Virus record (IMG/VR): IMGVR_UViG_3300035698_029165
Coordinates: 1 to 54,593 of that record
Strand: one strand, 5' to 3'
From: a virus
DNA: 54,593 bases
Positions within the stretch are counted from its first letter, which is position 1. The number at the start of each line of letters is the position of its first letter. Positions 9,078-17,030 of this stretch are shown one piece after another. The notes below the pieces were generated by a model. That model saw nothing but the letters and a program-made list of their open reading frames with translations. It was not told the origin of the DNA and searched no databases. Made by a program: the position numbers and the translations under genes.

Positions 9078-10031
9078 TTAACCGTTTGCAGCTAAATATT
9101 CTTCAACTATGGTTTGATGTAAATTATTCAGGAAATTGATGTCGGGAGTCTTTGGAAGTTTACACATCCCTGACTCATAAAAGCTATCCAACTTGGCATC
9201 CATTTCTTCCGAAAAATCAATGAGTTGATCATAACTCCAAATGCCTTCATTACGAATCGCCAAAAGTTCCTCCGCATCAGGACGACGGACATTCACTTCA
9301 CCAGTGGTCAACATCTCATAACCCTGTCTCATAAGTCGTATAAGATGGGCAGCGTGCTTCGAATCAAAACCAAACTTTGCTTCAAGTTCTGCACGTTTAA
9401 GGTTACGGTTGGACTTCCAATTCTGGAAAGAGTTCCAGTTTGACAGAGCTTTCTTGTAAGAAGCTTCAGCCTGAATCTGTTCTCCCATAATCTGCATGGC
9501 ATCCAGACCAGCATCGTTCAAATCCTGCACCTGTTTCCTGAAAACACCCAAATCCTGATTTTCAGGCATGCCAAAATCCGAACGTAAAGGCTGTTTTTTC
9601 ACAGGGTGGAGTAGCCAGTTTCGGTGTGATTTTATTCTTTTTAACTGGGAAAAAGCATAGCCGCTGTAAGCCTGTTTCACCCTCATGCACAAGAACTTGT
9701 CCCGATGTTCCATAATTCTTTCCATCCAAGGTGTCATCAGAATGATGCAATCCTCTGGCATCCACAGGAGTTCAAGAATATTTGGGTTGTTAGCAACTGC
9801 CAACTTGAAGAACTTTTTAATGTTATAAATGATCGAATCTTCCTTGTTAGGGTCGTTTGGGTCAGGCTTGGATTCAGCTTGTTCAAAGTTGAATAAAAAC
9901 CCATGCCAGAAATTGGCAGGGGGGATAGCTATCCCCCTGTAATCAATGTCTGATTGAGGTGTGTCCATTCCATAAGCATGACTGCCACCAATGGCTTTGA
10001 AAATGGTTCTTTCATCTATATTGAAATTCAT
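9078..10031 (-). CDS. RlaP-type nucleotidyltransferase
   Basis: Nucleotidyltransferase of the DNA polymerase beta superfamily. The signature is GGSHAYGMDTPQSDIDYRG at residues 15-33, where GGS starts the nucleotide-binding turn and D28 and D30 are the metal-binding Asp pair. The whole protein (317 aa) resembles the RlaP family (RNA repair pathway nucleotidyltransferase). Such proteins occur in many large phages and are predicted to add nucleotides to RNA ends or to modify tRNA. The ATG at 10031 has a weak upstream AGGA. The gene is monocistronic, closed by a strong terminator. A 2H phosphoesterase, a typical RNA-repair partner, is encoded about 1 kb downstream. The family call is firm; the substrate is not known. 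Confidence 0.8.
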   Translation of the reverse strand: MNFNIDERTIFKAIGGSHAYGMDTPQSDIDYRGIAIPPANFWHGFLFNFEQAESKPDPNDPNKEDSIIYNIKKFFKLAVANNPNILELLWMPEDCIILMTPWMERIMEHRDKFLCMRVKQAYSGYAFSQLKRIKSHRNWLLHPVKKQPLRSDFGMPENQDLGVFRKQVQDLNDAGLDAMQIMGEQIQAEASYKKALSNWNSFQNWKSNRNLKRAELEAKFGFDSKHAAHLIRLMRQGYEMLTTGEVNVRRPDAEELLAIRNEGIWSYDQLIDFSEEMDAKLDSFYESGMCKLPKTPDINFLNNLHQTIVEEYLAANG

Positions 10032-10149
10032 TGTTCTTTTTTCCTATTTGCTGGTTAACTTAGCAAAAGTCCCTAAAGGAGCCCTAAGTGCCAATTTTTT
10101 CAGCAATCATTTTATCCACCTGTATGTTCCTGTTTAGGAAAAGGCCACA

Positions 10150-10947
10150 TTATGCTACCTTCTGAATTACATTGACGATTTCGTCAGTTACGAGGAAACC
10201 TTCTTGAGTGGCTTTAACTTCGGCAGTACCACCAGCTCTTAATAACCAATCTTGCCCTGGTTCCAAACGATAACTAACATATTTACAAATGGGAAGCTTG
10301 GAACGAAGCAGGTTCTTGGCAACAGTTTTGGCAGCTGACTTGGGAGCAGGGATAGGGCCATTGACAGCAGGAGTCAAGATTTTTGACCAGACCTTTAAAC
10401 CTTGAAGGTAAATGGTGCCATCTTTCGGAGCCTTGGCTTCACCAGAGCATTCTCGGCAATGACATTTATGGCCTGTGTCGGCAACACATCGATAGACACG
10501 GCCACCAGTGACTACCTCGCCATCTACCACCAAAGGTTCGTACACATGATCTGTGGTGGATTTGGATTCACAATCAGAATTAAGAGTACGATTAAAGGAG
10601 TCTTTCAATTCCATAACAGCTTCAACGATGTCGGACATCGTTACGGGGGTTTGAACTTGGTTTTTGCCTCGACCACTATAACCTATGAGGCCACGTTTGG
10701 TCACTTCGGCCATGACATCACCCATGTTAATGGTGTCCAGAGCTTCGAGACTACGTTTTACGAGCCGTTCGTATTTGAAGCCAGTAATTATAACAGTATG
10801 GACTACATCATCACCGTAGGTCACTTTAGCACCCTTGGGGCCGATAGTTTTCCCTACCTTATGGGTCATGAGACCTGTGAAGGTTCCCTTACGGGCATCA
10901 TTCAGAAGCATTCCTAAAAGGGGGCTGTTGGCGTTAGTTTGTAACAT
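10150..10947 (-). CDS. unknown protein with Cys/His cluster (265 aa)
   Basis: Not recognised as a known enzyme. Residues about 160-175 hold CVADTGHKCHCREC, a likely zinc-binding knuckle. The first 60 residues look beta-rich and basic (FTGLMTHKVGKTIGPKGAKV). The C-terminal 60 residues carry SYRLEPGQDWLLRAGG. The ATG at 10947 follows CAAGGAGATGAACA. A copy of repeated element A lies 35 to 75 bases upstream, so the gene likely has its own phage promoter. Confidence 0.6.
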   Translation of the reverse strand: MLQTNANSPLLGMLLNDARKGTFTGLMTHKVGKTIGPKGAKVTYGDDVVHTVIITGFKYERLVKRSLEALDTINMGDVMAEVTKRGLIGYSGRGKNQVQTPVTMSDIVEAVMELKDSFNRTLNSDCESKSTTDHVYEPLVVDGEVVTGGRVYRCVADTGHKCHCRECSGEAKAPKDGTIYLQGLKVWSKILTPAVNGPIPAPKSAAKTVAKNLLRSKLPICKYVSYRLEPGQDWLLRAGGTAEVKATQEGFLVTDEIVNVIQKVA

Positions 10948-10982
10948 TGTTCATCTCCTTGGGTTAGTTTTCAATGTTCTTT

Positions 10983-11024
10983 CTCTCTTACTACAACAAC
11001 CGAGAAGTCAGGGAAACTAAGCCA
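10983..11024 (-). promoter_or_regulatory. element A copy 1, upstream of the 265-aa gene
   Basis: Minus-strand copy of the repeated element with core GACTTCTCGGTTGTTG, preceded by GGCTTAGTTTCC and followed by TAGTAAGAGAG. It lies between the stop of the repeat-protein gene (11031) and the ATG at 10947. Six copies in the window all face a downstream gene start at similar distance, so a phage-specific promoter or leader is likely. Confidence 0.7.
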
Positions 11025-11030
11025 AAATAA

Positions 11031-12371
11031 TTAAATTATTTCAAATCCTTTTACTCTGGCCTTCCCATCAAAATCCTTTTTTACTTCAGTTCCCCAGTCT
11101 TCAAGTTTAACTTTAATTGGAGTGTTTCCTTCTGGCCATATTCCAAACCCATAAGAATTCTCATGATATGGATTCAAATCACAATGCCAATCTTTATAAT
11201 AAGTTCCAGTTAGGTAAGATTTATTGGGGCTGAAAGCCCCTCTTCCTTTTTTATCATGGTTTCTAAAAGCATAAAGATACCCATCTTTAATTTCAAGATT
11301 ATGTTTTTTCGCATAATCTTGAAGGTTGGTAGGATTGAAAGTTCTCTCCTGATATGAAATTTGGAATTGGGAAATCCTATCCCACACTTTATGCTGGAAT
11401 TCACGAATGAATTCCTCAGATAAAACTTGATATCGAGAAATACAATCCCAATGAACGTTATCCTGAAATTCACGAATGAAGGATTCAGATAAAACTTGGT
11501 ATCGAGAAATACTATACCAATGAACTTTATCCTGGAACTCATGAATGAACTCTTCTGATAAAGTTTGATATTTGGAAATCTCACCCCAATCCATCTTATC
11601 CTGGAACTCACGAATGAACTCTTCTGATAAAACTTGCCTGAAGGAAATCCTATCCCAATCCATCTTATCCAGGAACTCACGAATGAACTCTTCTGATAAA
11701 GTTTGACTTGTGGAAATCAGATACCAATTTACTTTATCCTGGAATTCTTTAATGAACCCCTCAGATAAAATTTGATACTCTGAAATTTGATCCCAATCCA
11801 CTTTATCCTGGAACTCACGAATGAACTCTTCTGATAAAACTTGCCTGAAGGAAATACTATCCCAATCCATCTTATCCAGGAACTCACGAATGAACTCTTC
11901 TGATAAAGTTTGATATTTGGAAATCTCACCCCAATCCATCTTATCCTGGAATTCCCGAATGAACCCTTCTGATAAAGTCTGATACCCTGGAATGTCTTGC
12001 CAATTAACCTGATCCTGGAATTCACGAATGAACCCTTCTGATAAAATTTGATACTCTGAAATTATATGCCAAGTCACTTCATGCTGGAATTCCCTGATGA
12101 ATTCCTCAGATAAAGTTTGACATCGAGAAATACTCCGCCAATTTACGTTATCCTGGAATTCACGAATGAAACTCTCCGATAAAGTTTGGTAGAAGGAAAT
12201 ATCATACCAAGTCACCTTATTCTGGAATTCTTTAATGAATCCCTCCGATAAAGTTTGGTACTTGGAAATCCCATACCAATTCACATTAGTCGGGTATTCT
12301 TTGAAACACTTGATAATTGTGTCCCAAGTTCTATGTGTTTTTCCACAAACAGGACATACTTTATCTAACAT
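11031..12371 (-). CDS. 23-residue tandem-repeat protein (446 aa)
   Basis: The N-terminus holds a CPVCGKTHRTWDTIIKC zinc-knuckle-like motif. Residues about 28-335 are 13 tandem 23-residue units of the form LSEEFIREFQDKVDWxxISxYQT, probably a helical-repeat solenoid. The C-terminal 100 residues form a separate domain with GYLYAFRNHD and SYGFGIWPEG. Repeats of this style occur in giant-virus and large-phage proteins of unknown role. The ATG at 12371 is chosen because AAAGGAAC precedes it and because the homologous plus-strand gene at 54316 starts at the same residue; an in-frame start lies 42 bases upstream. Element A lies upstream. A protein-binding role is a guess. Confidence 0.7.
   Translation of the reverse strand: MLDKVCPVCGKTHRTWDTIIKCFKEYPTNVNWYGISKYQTLSEGFIKEFQNKVTWYDISFYQTLSESFIREFQDNVNWRSISRCQTLSEEFIREFQHEVTWHIISEYQILSEGFIREFQDQVNWQDIPGYQTLSEGFIREFQDKMDWGEISKYQTLSEEFIREFLDKMDWDSISFRQVLSEEFIREFQDKVDWDQISEYQILSEGFIKEFQDKVNWYLISTSQTLSEEFIREFLDKMDWDRISFRQVLSEEFIREFQDKMDWGEISKYQTLSEEFIHEFQDKVHWYSISRYQVLSESFIREFQDNVHWDCISRYQVLSEEFIREFQHKVWDRISQFQISYQERTFNPTNLQDYAKKHNLEIKDGYLYAFRNHDKKGRGAFSPNKSYLTGTYYKDWHCDLNPYHENSYGFGIWPEGNTPIKVKLEDWGTEVKKDFDGKARVKGFEII
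11350..12300 (-). repeat. 69-bp coding tandem repeats (13 units)
   Basis: These in-frame 69-bp units encode the 23-residue repeats. Neighbouring units vary between about 70 and 95 percent by eye. Two 69-bp units near 11650 and 11840 are almost identical, which indicates ongoing exchange or duplication within the array. Confidence 0.8.
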
Positions 12372-12413
12372 AGCATAAGTTCCTTTCTTATCTTCGTTTA
12401 GGTTTTCAATCAA

Positions 12414-12456
12414 TCTCTTCTACCCCAACAACCGAGAAGTCAGGGAAACTAAGCCA
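12414..12456 (-). promoter_or_regulatory. element A copy 2, upstream of the repeat-protein gene
   Basis: Copy with GGCTTAGTTTCC, then GACTTCTCGGTTGTTG, then GGGTAGAAGAG. The leader that follows (GAAAACCTAAACGAAG) is also present downstream of the plus-strand copy at 54235, so the shared block runs from the element through the ribosome binding site to the start codon. Confidence 0.7.
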
Positions 12457-12612
12457 AAAAAATAAATCAATTTAGGAACCTCTATGCTATAAGACATAAT
12501 TTTTTGGATTCTAATCACAGGAATCCCTTATTATTTCATGCTGAATGAGGGGGATTTACACAAGTCATGGAGATAACCTGAAGGGCAGTTCTATTTATCT
12601 TTATTTGCAATC

Positions 12613-13161
12613 TTAGGAAGGTTTTACGTCTACTTCGTAGGAGCCATCAGAGCCTGTATGGAACACGAGACCGCCGGCAGCTAGAATAACTCGATCTGCC
12701 CGATTATAGTCCCCATCATGAACAGCTGAATTAAATTCCCCAGCCTCGATGAGTTTCTCAAGGTGTTCTCCCGCCAACACATATATAGAAGCAGTTTCCG
12801 TATTGATAGTAGCAGCTTTCTTGGCTTGGGATCGATGGGCAAGACGTTTCTCAGAATCGCCAGCCATTATTTCACGAATAAAACGAGCAGCTAATTGATT
12901 GGCCTGTTTCTCGATCTTTTTTTCCATTTTTTCCAGTTCATCGTAATAAACAGGTGATTCTGTAAGATGGTCCATAGAAATCTCACGGGCAACATTAGGA
13001 TCATCCGTGTGCTCCATCTCTATATCAATTCCTTTGGCCAGAGCTTTGGGGTCGAACTCTTCAGGTTTCTTATCCTTAGCAAGTCCACCTGGAATATGTT
13101 CTATAGCTTGAATCATGTTATTATCCATATGTAAAACAATGATAAAAAAATTATCAAACAT
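12613..13161 (-). CDS. DUF5661-like protein (182 aa)
   Basis: Residues about 24-78 match the pattern of DUF5661: GGLAKDKKPEEFDPKALAKG, then EMEHTDDPNVAREISMDHL and a TESPVYYDELEKME tail. That family is common in phages and in plant-associated bacteria; its function is unknown. Residues 79-120 are charged and helical. The last 60 residues (AGEHLEKLIEAGEFN, then DRVILAAGGLVFHTGSDG) form a second unassigned region. No good ribosome binding site precedes either the ATG at 13161 or the in-frame ATG at 13128, so the start is uncertain. Confidence 0.65.
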   Translation of the reverse strand: MFDNFFIIVLHMDNNMIQAIEHIPGGLAKDKKPEEFDPKALAKGIDIEMEHTDDPNVAREISMDHLTESPVYYDELEKMEKKIEKQANQLAARFIREIMAGDSEKRLAHRSQAKKAATINTETASIYVLAGEHLEKLIEAGEFNSAVHDGDYNRADRVILAAGGLVFHTGSDGSYEVDVKPS

Positions 13162-13237
13162 GACGAATGTTTCACGAGGTCAATGCCACAGCTTCAATCC
13201 AATGGCCTTTTGACTAATTAGTGAAATTATTTAAGGT

Positions 13238-13435
13238 TTATTCAAGTAATGACTCGATCTTGTGTTGTTCCGCAAGATGGTTTCTATTGCCAGCTCTTAT
13301 TGCATCTCGAATGCCCCTCAATAAAGAAATGGTTTCTTTATTGTCTTGCCTGATAGCACCAAGACGATAAACAGCCATAAAAAAGCCGGCTATTAAACAT
13401 ATCCCTAGTATTGCTAGAATTATCCAAAACATCAT
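13238..13435 (-). CDS. small membrane protein (65 aa)
   Basis: One N-terminal transmembrane helix (residues 3-26, MFWIILAILGICLIAGFFMA) is followed by a basic, helical cytoplasmic-type tail with IRDAIRAGNRNHLAEQHKIE. The ATG at 13435 follows AGAGGATGAAGA. The family is not recognised. Size and layout would fit a small phage membrane effector, but nothing specific supports one. Confidence 0.55.
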   Translation of the reverse strand: MMFWIILAILGICLIAGFFMAVYRLGAIRQDNKETISLLRGIRDAIRAGNRNHLAEQHKIESLLE

Positions 13436-13462
13436 TCTTCATCCTCTCTTTTGATTATTGGT

Positions 13463-13717
13463 TTACTTTAACCTTGGAATTGGATTTTTCAGGGTTTTGT
13501 CTGGGTTCAGAGCCATTTGCATGTGGTCCCCACAGCAAAATGTAATAATTTGACCTCTGTTGTCCCAGTCGATAACATGAGGAATATTGTGATCAACACA
13601 GTATTCCAGCATTTCGTGAGCTGTTTTCGGTGCATCCAAAGACTCCATGTGCAATGCTCGGTTGCATATAGCACACAAAATGACTACTTCATTGTTTTTT
13701 ATGTTTGTCATTGACAT
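13463..13717 (-). CDS. small Cys/His zinc-binding protein (84 aa)
   Basis: The sequence has CAICNRALHMESL near the N-terminus and FCCGDHMQMAL near the C-terminus. Together they give a CxxC plus CC-x2-H set that could hold one zinc ion. The ATG at 13717 follows AAGGATTTT; a second ATG two codons on is equally plausible, and an open frame continues upstream without a ribosome site. It overlaps the end of the preceding 62-aa gene by 29 bases, so the two are probably coupled. Function unknown. Confidence 0.55.
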   Translation of the reverse strand: MSMTNIKNNEVVILCAICNRALHMESLDAPKTAHEMLEYCVDHNIPHVIDWDNRGQIITFCCGDHMQMALNPDKTLKNPIPRLK

Positions 13718-13877
13718 AAAATCCTTTCTTAACTTCCAAAGTTTCCCAACCGCGGCTGTCCCGACCCATCTTGGCCGTTCGTTTAGCACAGTTTTGGGCA
13801 GCTTTCTCAGATTTATGTTCCCTGTGGCAATATTCCTGGTTTCCTATGTGAAAACACGTCCATCGAACAGCAGACAC
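13689..13877 (-). CDS. small His/Cys-containing protein (62 aa)
   Basis: A short basic protein with CFHIGNQEYCHREHKSEKAA, which could form a small metal site. The start is GTG at 13877, supported by AAAAAAAGGAGTAAAGTC directly upstream. A GGGC-AATAAC-GCCC hairpin followed by an A-run precedes the ribosome site. The same hairpin-plus-A-run is found in the leader of the acidic lipoprotein gene. Element A copy 3 lies about 90 bases upstream. Function unknown. Confidence 0.55.
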   Translation of the reverse strand: MSAVRWTCFHIGNQEYCHREHKSEKAAQNCAKRTAKMGRDSRGWETLEVKKGFYVNDKHKKQ

Positions 13878-13964
13878 GACTTTACTCCTTTTTTTGGGGC
13901 GTTATTGCCCTGTTGTATGAAATCCACAATGTGATAAAACTGGGAATATCCCTATTAATTTTAT

Positions 13965-14005
13965 CTCTCACTACTACAACCGAGAAGTCTTGGAAACTAA
14001 GCCAA
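13965..14005 (-). promoter_or_regulatory. element A copy 3
   Basis: Minus-strand copy (GGCTTAGTTTCCAAGACTTC, then TCGGTTGTAGTAGTGAGAG) immediately after the stop codon of the deoxyribosyltransferase-Nudix gene at 14010. It points into the group of small genes starting at 13877. Confidence 0.65.
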
Positions 14006-14009
14006 AAAA

Positions 14010-15200
14010 TTAACCATGGTGGAACACATCTGCTGGGAGGGCTGCCATAATCATCCCAAGGGTAGCCCAGTCAGTTAGTGGCTCTTTCAATAGAGCCGCT
14101 ACGGTATATACTTCAACATAAGTTTGCTCGGTGTCTTCCACAACTCCATGCATTTTACCGATTTCCCGTTTCATGGTGGCCATTTCAGGAATAGTCAGAG
14201 CAACGGAGTAAACATGGGCATGATGAGTACTTAGTGTCCCTGCAATCTGCCGTACCCCCTGGAACTCCAACCTGTCGGCCTGGAGAGACACACCTGTTTC
14301 TTCCTCAAATTCATGAACGGCATTGTCTGCAGGATCAATCCCCAGTTTAAGGGAACTGCCTCCAGGGACTTCTCGAATGAAACAATCCCCTATCGAAGCT
14401 GGGGATCGAAATTCTTTGACAATGGCAACCTCAATGTTATCTCGAACGTCTGTTCCTACAATCCGAACCGAAGGCCAGCAGTATGCTACAATAGCAGAAA
14501 TGTGAGGACGCATGATGACAATTTCATTAATCTTGTGTCGGTCTTCACTCTCAATGTAGACATCCACATGGATGGCCCAAAGGAATAAGCGGTCTTTCTT
14601 CTCCCCGACTCTGAACGTCCAAACAACCTCAGCCCCGTCCAAACGGTTCCCCGCAGATTTCTGAGCTTGAAGCCACTCCTGAAAAGCTGGTTTTTTCCAG
14701 ATACCAAGGGGTATCTCTCGTTCACCACCAGTACGGAGGGCACCCTGGCCGATCATCTCGACTGCTTTCTCCACTGTCTTTTCTAACGTGTCCAAAACAG
14801 GCACACCATGTTTATCTGCCATGTGGTGGAGATAACGCATTTTCTCAGACTCAGGGGGATAACCCAATACCACCTTGCCTTGTTTCAGATTCATCCCAAA
14901 TTCCACGTTCGTCGTCAAGGCAGGCATCAATTTCATGTCTCGATGAACCCAGAATAAAATTACATCTGCCATATTCATGGCATCCTGTTCCCAACCAACC
15001 TGACTATCATAATCAGCCTCGTCAAAGTTTGGGTTCATCGGGTCGAATACAACCCCGTCATACCCGGCTGCTTCTAGTAACTGGATACATTCCTTTCTCC
15101 ATTCAGGAGCCATTTCTTCCCTTGGGGTTGGCCCAGCTAAGAAAATCGACTTAGAGAAAGAATCAGGGGGCATTTCCTTTGGTGCTTGCACAATTATCAT
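14010..15200 (-). CDS. nucleoside 2-deoxyribosyltransferase-like / Nudix fusion
   Basis: Two domains. Residues about 15-155 resemble nucleoside 2-deoxyribosyltransferase-like proteins: SIFLAGPTPRE, then W34-R, VGWEQDAMNMADVILFWV and NVEFGMNLKQGKVVLGYPP. Residues about 240-390 are a Nudix-like domain with VPGGSSLKLG and HEFEEETGV. The box is non-standard: His replaces the usual Arg and the early box Glu is missing, while the EExxG metal-binding Glu residues remain. The pair suggests processing of a nucleotide, possibly NAD-derived or a damaged base, but the substrate cannot be read. The ATG at 15200 follows GAGGTGAATA. A GCTTTCGGGTAAG motif lies about 45 bases upstream. Confidence 0.75.
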   Translation of the reverse strand: MIIVQAPKEMPPDSFSKSIFLAGPTPREEMAPEWRKECIQLLEAAGYDGVVFDPMNPNFDEADYDSQVGWEQDAMNMADVILFWVHRDMKLMPALTTNVEFGMNLKQGKVVLGYPPESEKMRYLHHMADKHGVPVLDTLEKTVEKAVEMIGQGALRTGGEREIPLGIWKKPAFQEWLQAQKSAGNRLDGAEVVWTFRVGEKKDRLFLWAIHVDVYIESEDRHKINEIVIMRPHISAIVAYCWPSVRIVGTDVRDNIEVAIVKEFRSPASIGDCFIREVPGGSSLKLGIDPADNAVHEFEEETGVSLQADRLEFQGVRQIAGTLSTHHAHVYSVALTIPEMATMKREIGKMHGVVEDTEQTYVEVYTVAALLKEPLTDWATLGMIMAALPADVFHHG

Positions 15201-15685
15201 TATTCACCTCATATAAAAGAAAAAGGACAGTTATTTCTATCTATCTTACCCGAAAGCAAACTAATTGAGAAGGATAACCCGATAAAACAGGGGTTTTTGC
15301 AGGGGTTTAAGAAATAGCCCCCGTGTTTGTTAGTGTTTGCCCTTATAAAAATACAACTTTTCTTTAGATAAACCCTTAAAAAACTAAGAAACTTATAACT
15401 AAAGTTTTTGCAGGTTTAACAGGTTCAGAGTTTTTCCCTAACTACCTAAAGTTTGATTTGGTAAAGTTTGATTTGACAAACTAACAAGGCATCAAAGTTA
15501 TTGTTTGCTCGGGTTTCCGTTCAGGGGGATTTAAGGAATTATTTATAAAGGGGTTTCCCTAACTAGTGATTTTGATGAAGTTTGGGGCCATTTTTGGGAT
15601 TGGCACCAAAAAATAAAAGGGAGCAGTAAACCCCTTTTCGGGATAGTTTTCAAAAAAACCCTATAGTGCTGAAAAGCTTAACCTT
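15201..15685. other. 485-bp non-coding region with short repeats
   Basis: No supported gene lies here. The right end holds the terminator of the methyltransferase gene. The rest is A+T-rich with several short direct repeats: TAAAGTTTGATTTG twice at about 15446-15475, CAGGGGTTT twice near 15290-15310, and TTTTTGCAGG twice. The left end is the leader of the deoxyribosyltransferase-Nudix gene. Repeat content, base composition and its standing as the longest gene-free stretch would fit a replication origin or a regulatory region. Neither is shown directly. Confidence 0.5.
15608..15638 (-). terminator. rho-independent terminator
   Basis: A 7-bp stem AAAAGGG/CCCTTTT (15632-15638 with 15615-15621) has a 10-nt loop and is followed by ATTTTTT on the minus strand. 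It lies about 50 bases after the stop of the methyltransferase gene at 15686. Confidence 0.75.
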
Positions 15686-16906
15686 TTAGAACATATCAAG
15701 AATAGATGCTTTTTTCTTTTCGGCATCCGTAGGGAAAGCCTGTTCTCCTAGAATGCGGGTTTTGGCTAAATTCAGATAGCCCGAGTTCATATCAATTCCA
15801 ATGTAATCCCGTCCCAAGTGCATGGCCACTTGACCTGTAGTACCCGAGCCACTGAAAGGGTCAAGTACTACACAGCGGTCATAAATGTCTGTACAGGAAC
15901 ATGGTAACTTCCAACCTTCTGAAACATGTTGATAAGGAGCACCACAGACCCCACAACAACCTTTCTCAGATGTTCCTGCCAGTATCATAGGCTCAACAAG
16001 CTTCGGTGGCCAGGTAGAAAAATGAGCCCCTTTATAATGACTGACGGCAACATCCCACACTGATCGTTTGTTTCTGGTCTGCCGATTGGTATTTGATATT
16101 TTACCCAAGCCTGCTTTAATTCTGTGTTGTTCCGATTCTTTATTATATTGATCCACATATTTGTGAGTTTTATTTCCTGCATATTTACCTGAAGCAGCTT
16201 CTTTAATGGCATCAGTGTCAAAATAATACTTGGAATTCTTGGTAAGCATGAATATATATTCATGAGCTTTCGTGCATCGGTCTATTACCGATTCGGGGAG
16301 AGGGTTGGTTTTTCGCCATATTATATCTTGTCGAAGATACCAGCCATCATCCTGAAGGGCCAATGCAGCCCTCCATGGAATCCCTACCAAGTCTTTATTC
16401 TTTAACCCAATATCACTGGGAACAGGTCTTTTCCCTACTGATCCTAGACTAGCTCGATATGCCTCTTTATCTCGAATACGGTTTCCTTGAAACCCTCCCA
16501 TTGCATCCAATTTCTTTGCAGAGTGACTCATATATGAATCCCCCAAATTCAACCAAAAAATCCCATCATTTCGAAGAACCCGCCACAACTCTTGACCTAT
16601 TTCAACCAGATGCTCAACAAAAAGATTAGGCGTGGGTTCTAATCCAAAGCAACCCTTCCAAGCTCCACAATGACACATATCAGTTTCTTCATCAAACACA
16701 TGCTGACAAGTGGACTCACCACCCCATATCCCAGATTCTACACCATAATCCCGAAGACCCCAATACGGAGGGCTGGTACATATCATATGAATAGACTTAT
16801 CTGGCAACTGTTGTAATGTTTCTCTGACATCTCTCCCGTAATACAGAGATGCTTTTGGAGGATTGTCTCCTTGCGGCCACAGTATGATTTCTGGTGTTAT
16901 TGGCAT
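15686..16906 (-). CDS. site-specific DNA methyltransferase, amino-group type
   Basis: Amino-methyltransferase acting on adenine N6 or cytosine N4. The catalytic motif TSPPYWG is at residues 44-50 and the SAM-binding motif DPFSGSGTTG is near residue 350, so the order is of the beta class. Two Cys-rich inserts (CQHVFDEETDMCHCG and GCCGVCGAPYQH) may bind zinc and lie in the variable region. At 406 aa the gene is full length with both motifs intact. There is no partner nuclease nearby, so it probably protects or marks phage DNA. An element B copy lies about 40 bases upstream of the ATG at 16906. The ribosome site is weak. Confidence 0.88.
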   Translation of the reverse strand: MPITPEIILWPQGDNPPKASLYYGRDVRETLQQLPDKSIHMICTSPPYWGLRDYGVESGIWGGESTCQHVFDEETDMCHCGAWKGCFGLEPTPNLFVEHLVEIGQELWRVLRNDGIFWLNLGDSYMSHSAKKLDAMGGFQGNRIRDKEAYRASLGSVGKRPVPSDIGLKNKDLVGIPWRAALALQDDGWYLRQDIIWRKTNPLPESVIDRCTKAHEYIFMLTKNSKYYFDTDAIKEAASGKYAGNKTHKYVDQYNKESEQHRIKAGLGKISNTNRQTRNKRSVWDVAVSHYKGAHFSTWPPKLVEPMILAGTSEKGCCGVCGAPYQHVSEGWKLPCSCTDIYDRCVVLDPFSGSGTTGQVAMHLGRDYIGIDMNSGYLNLAKTRILGEQAFPTDAEKKKASILDMF

Positions 16907-16945
16907 TAGAACAAATCCAGTATTGTTTCAGGTGTGTTAGGTAGA

Positions 16946-17030
16946 AATCATAAGGAACTTAAACTGTTAACCAGACGGGTTAACAATTCTTGCTTCATAG
17001 ATAATAGTTTCGTCCTTGCTAGTTTGGTCA
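16946..17030 (-). promoter_or_regulatory. element B, long form
   Basis: On the minus strand: the conserved block ACGAAACTATTATCTATGAA, then a perfect 7-bp hairpin (GTTAACC with GGTTAAC, loop CGTCT), then GTTTAAGTTCCTTATGATT. It starts at the stop codon of the DUF4406-like gene and ends 40 bases before the methyltransferase ATG. A sigma70-like reading is CTGGTT, 16 bases, TATGAT. Confidence 0.6.

Noticed and set aside
10402-10917. 171-residue plus-strand open frame opposite the 265-aa gene
   Set aside because: The minus-strand gene has an element A promoter, a strong ribosome site and a Cys/His motif. The plus frame has none of these.
11350-12300. CRISPR-like array suggested by regular repeats
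   Set aside because: Repeats are 69 bp with no separate spacers and keep one reading frame that encodes 23-residue units.
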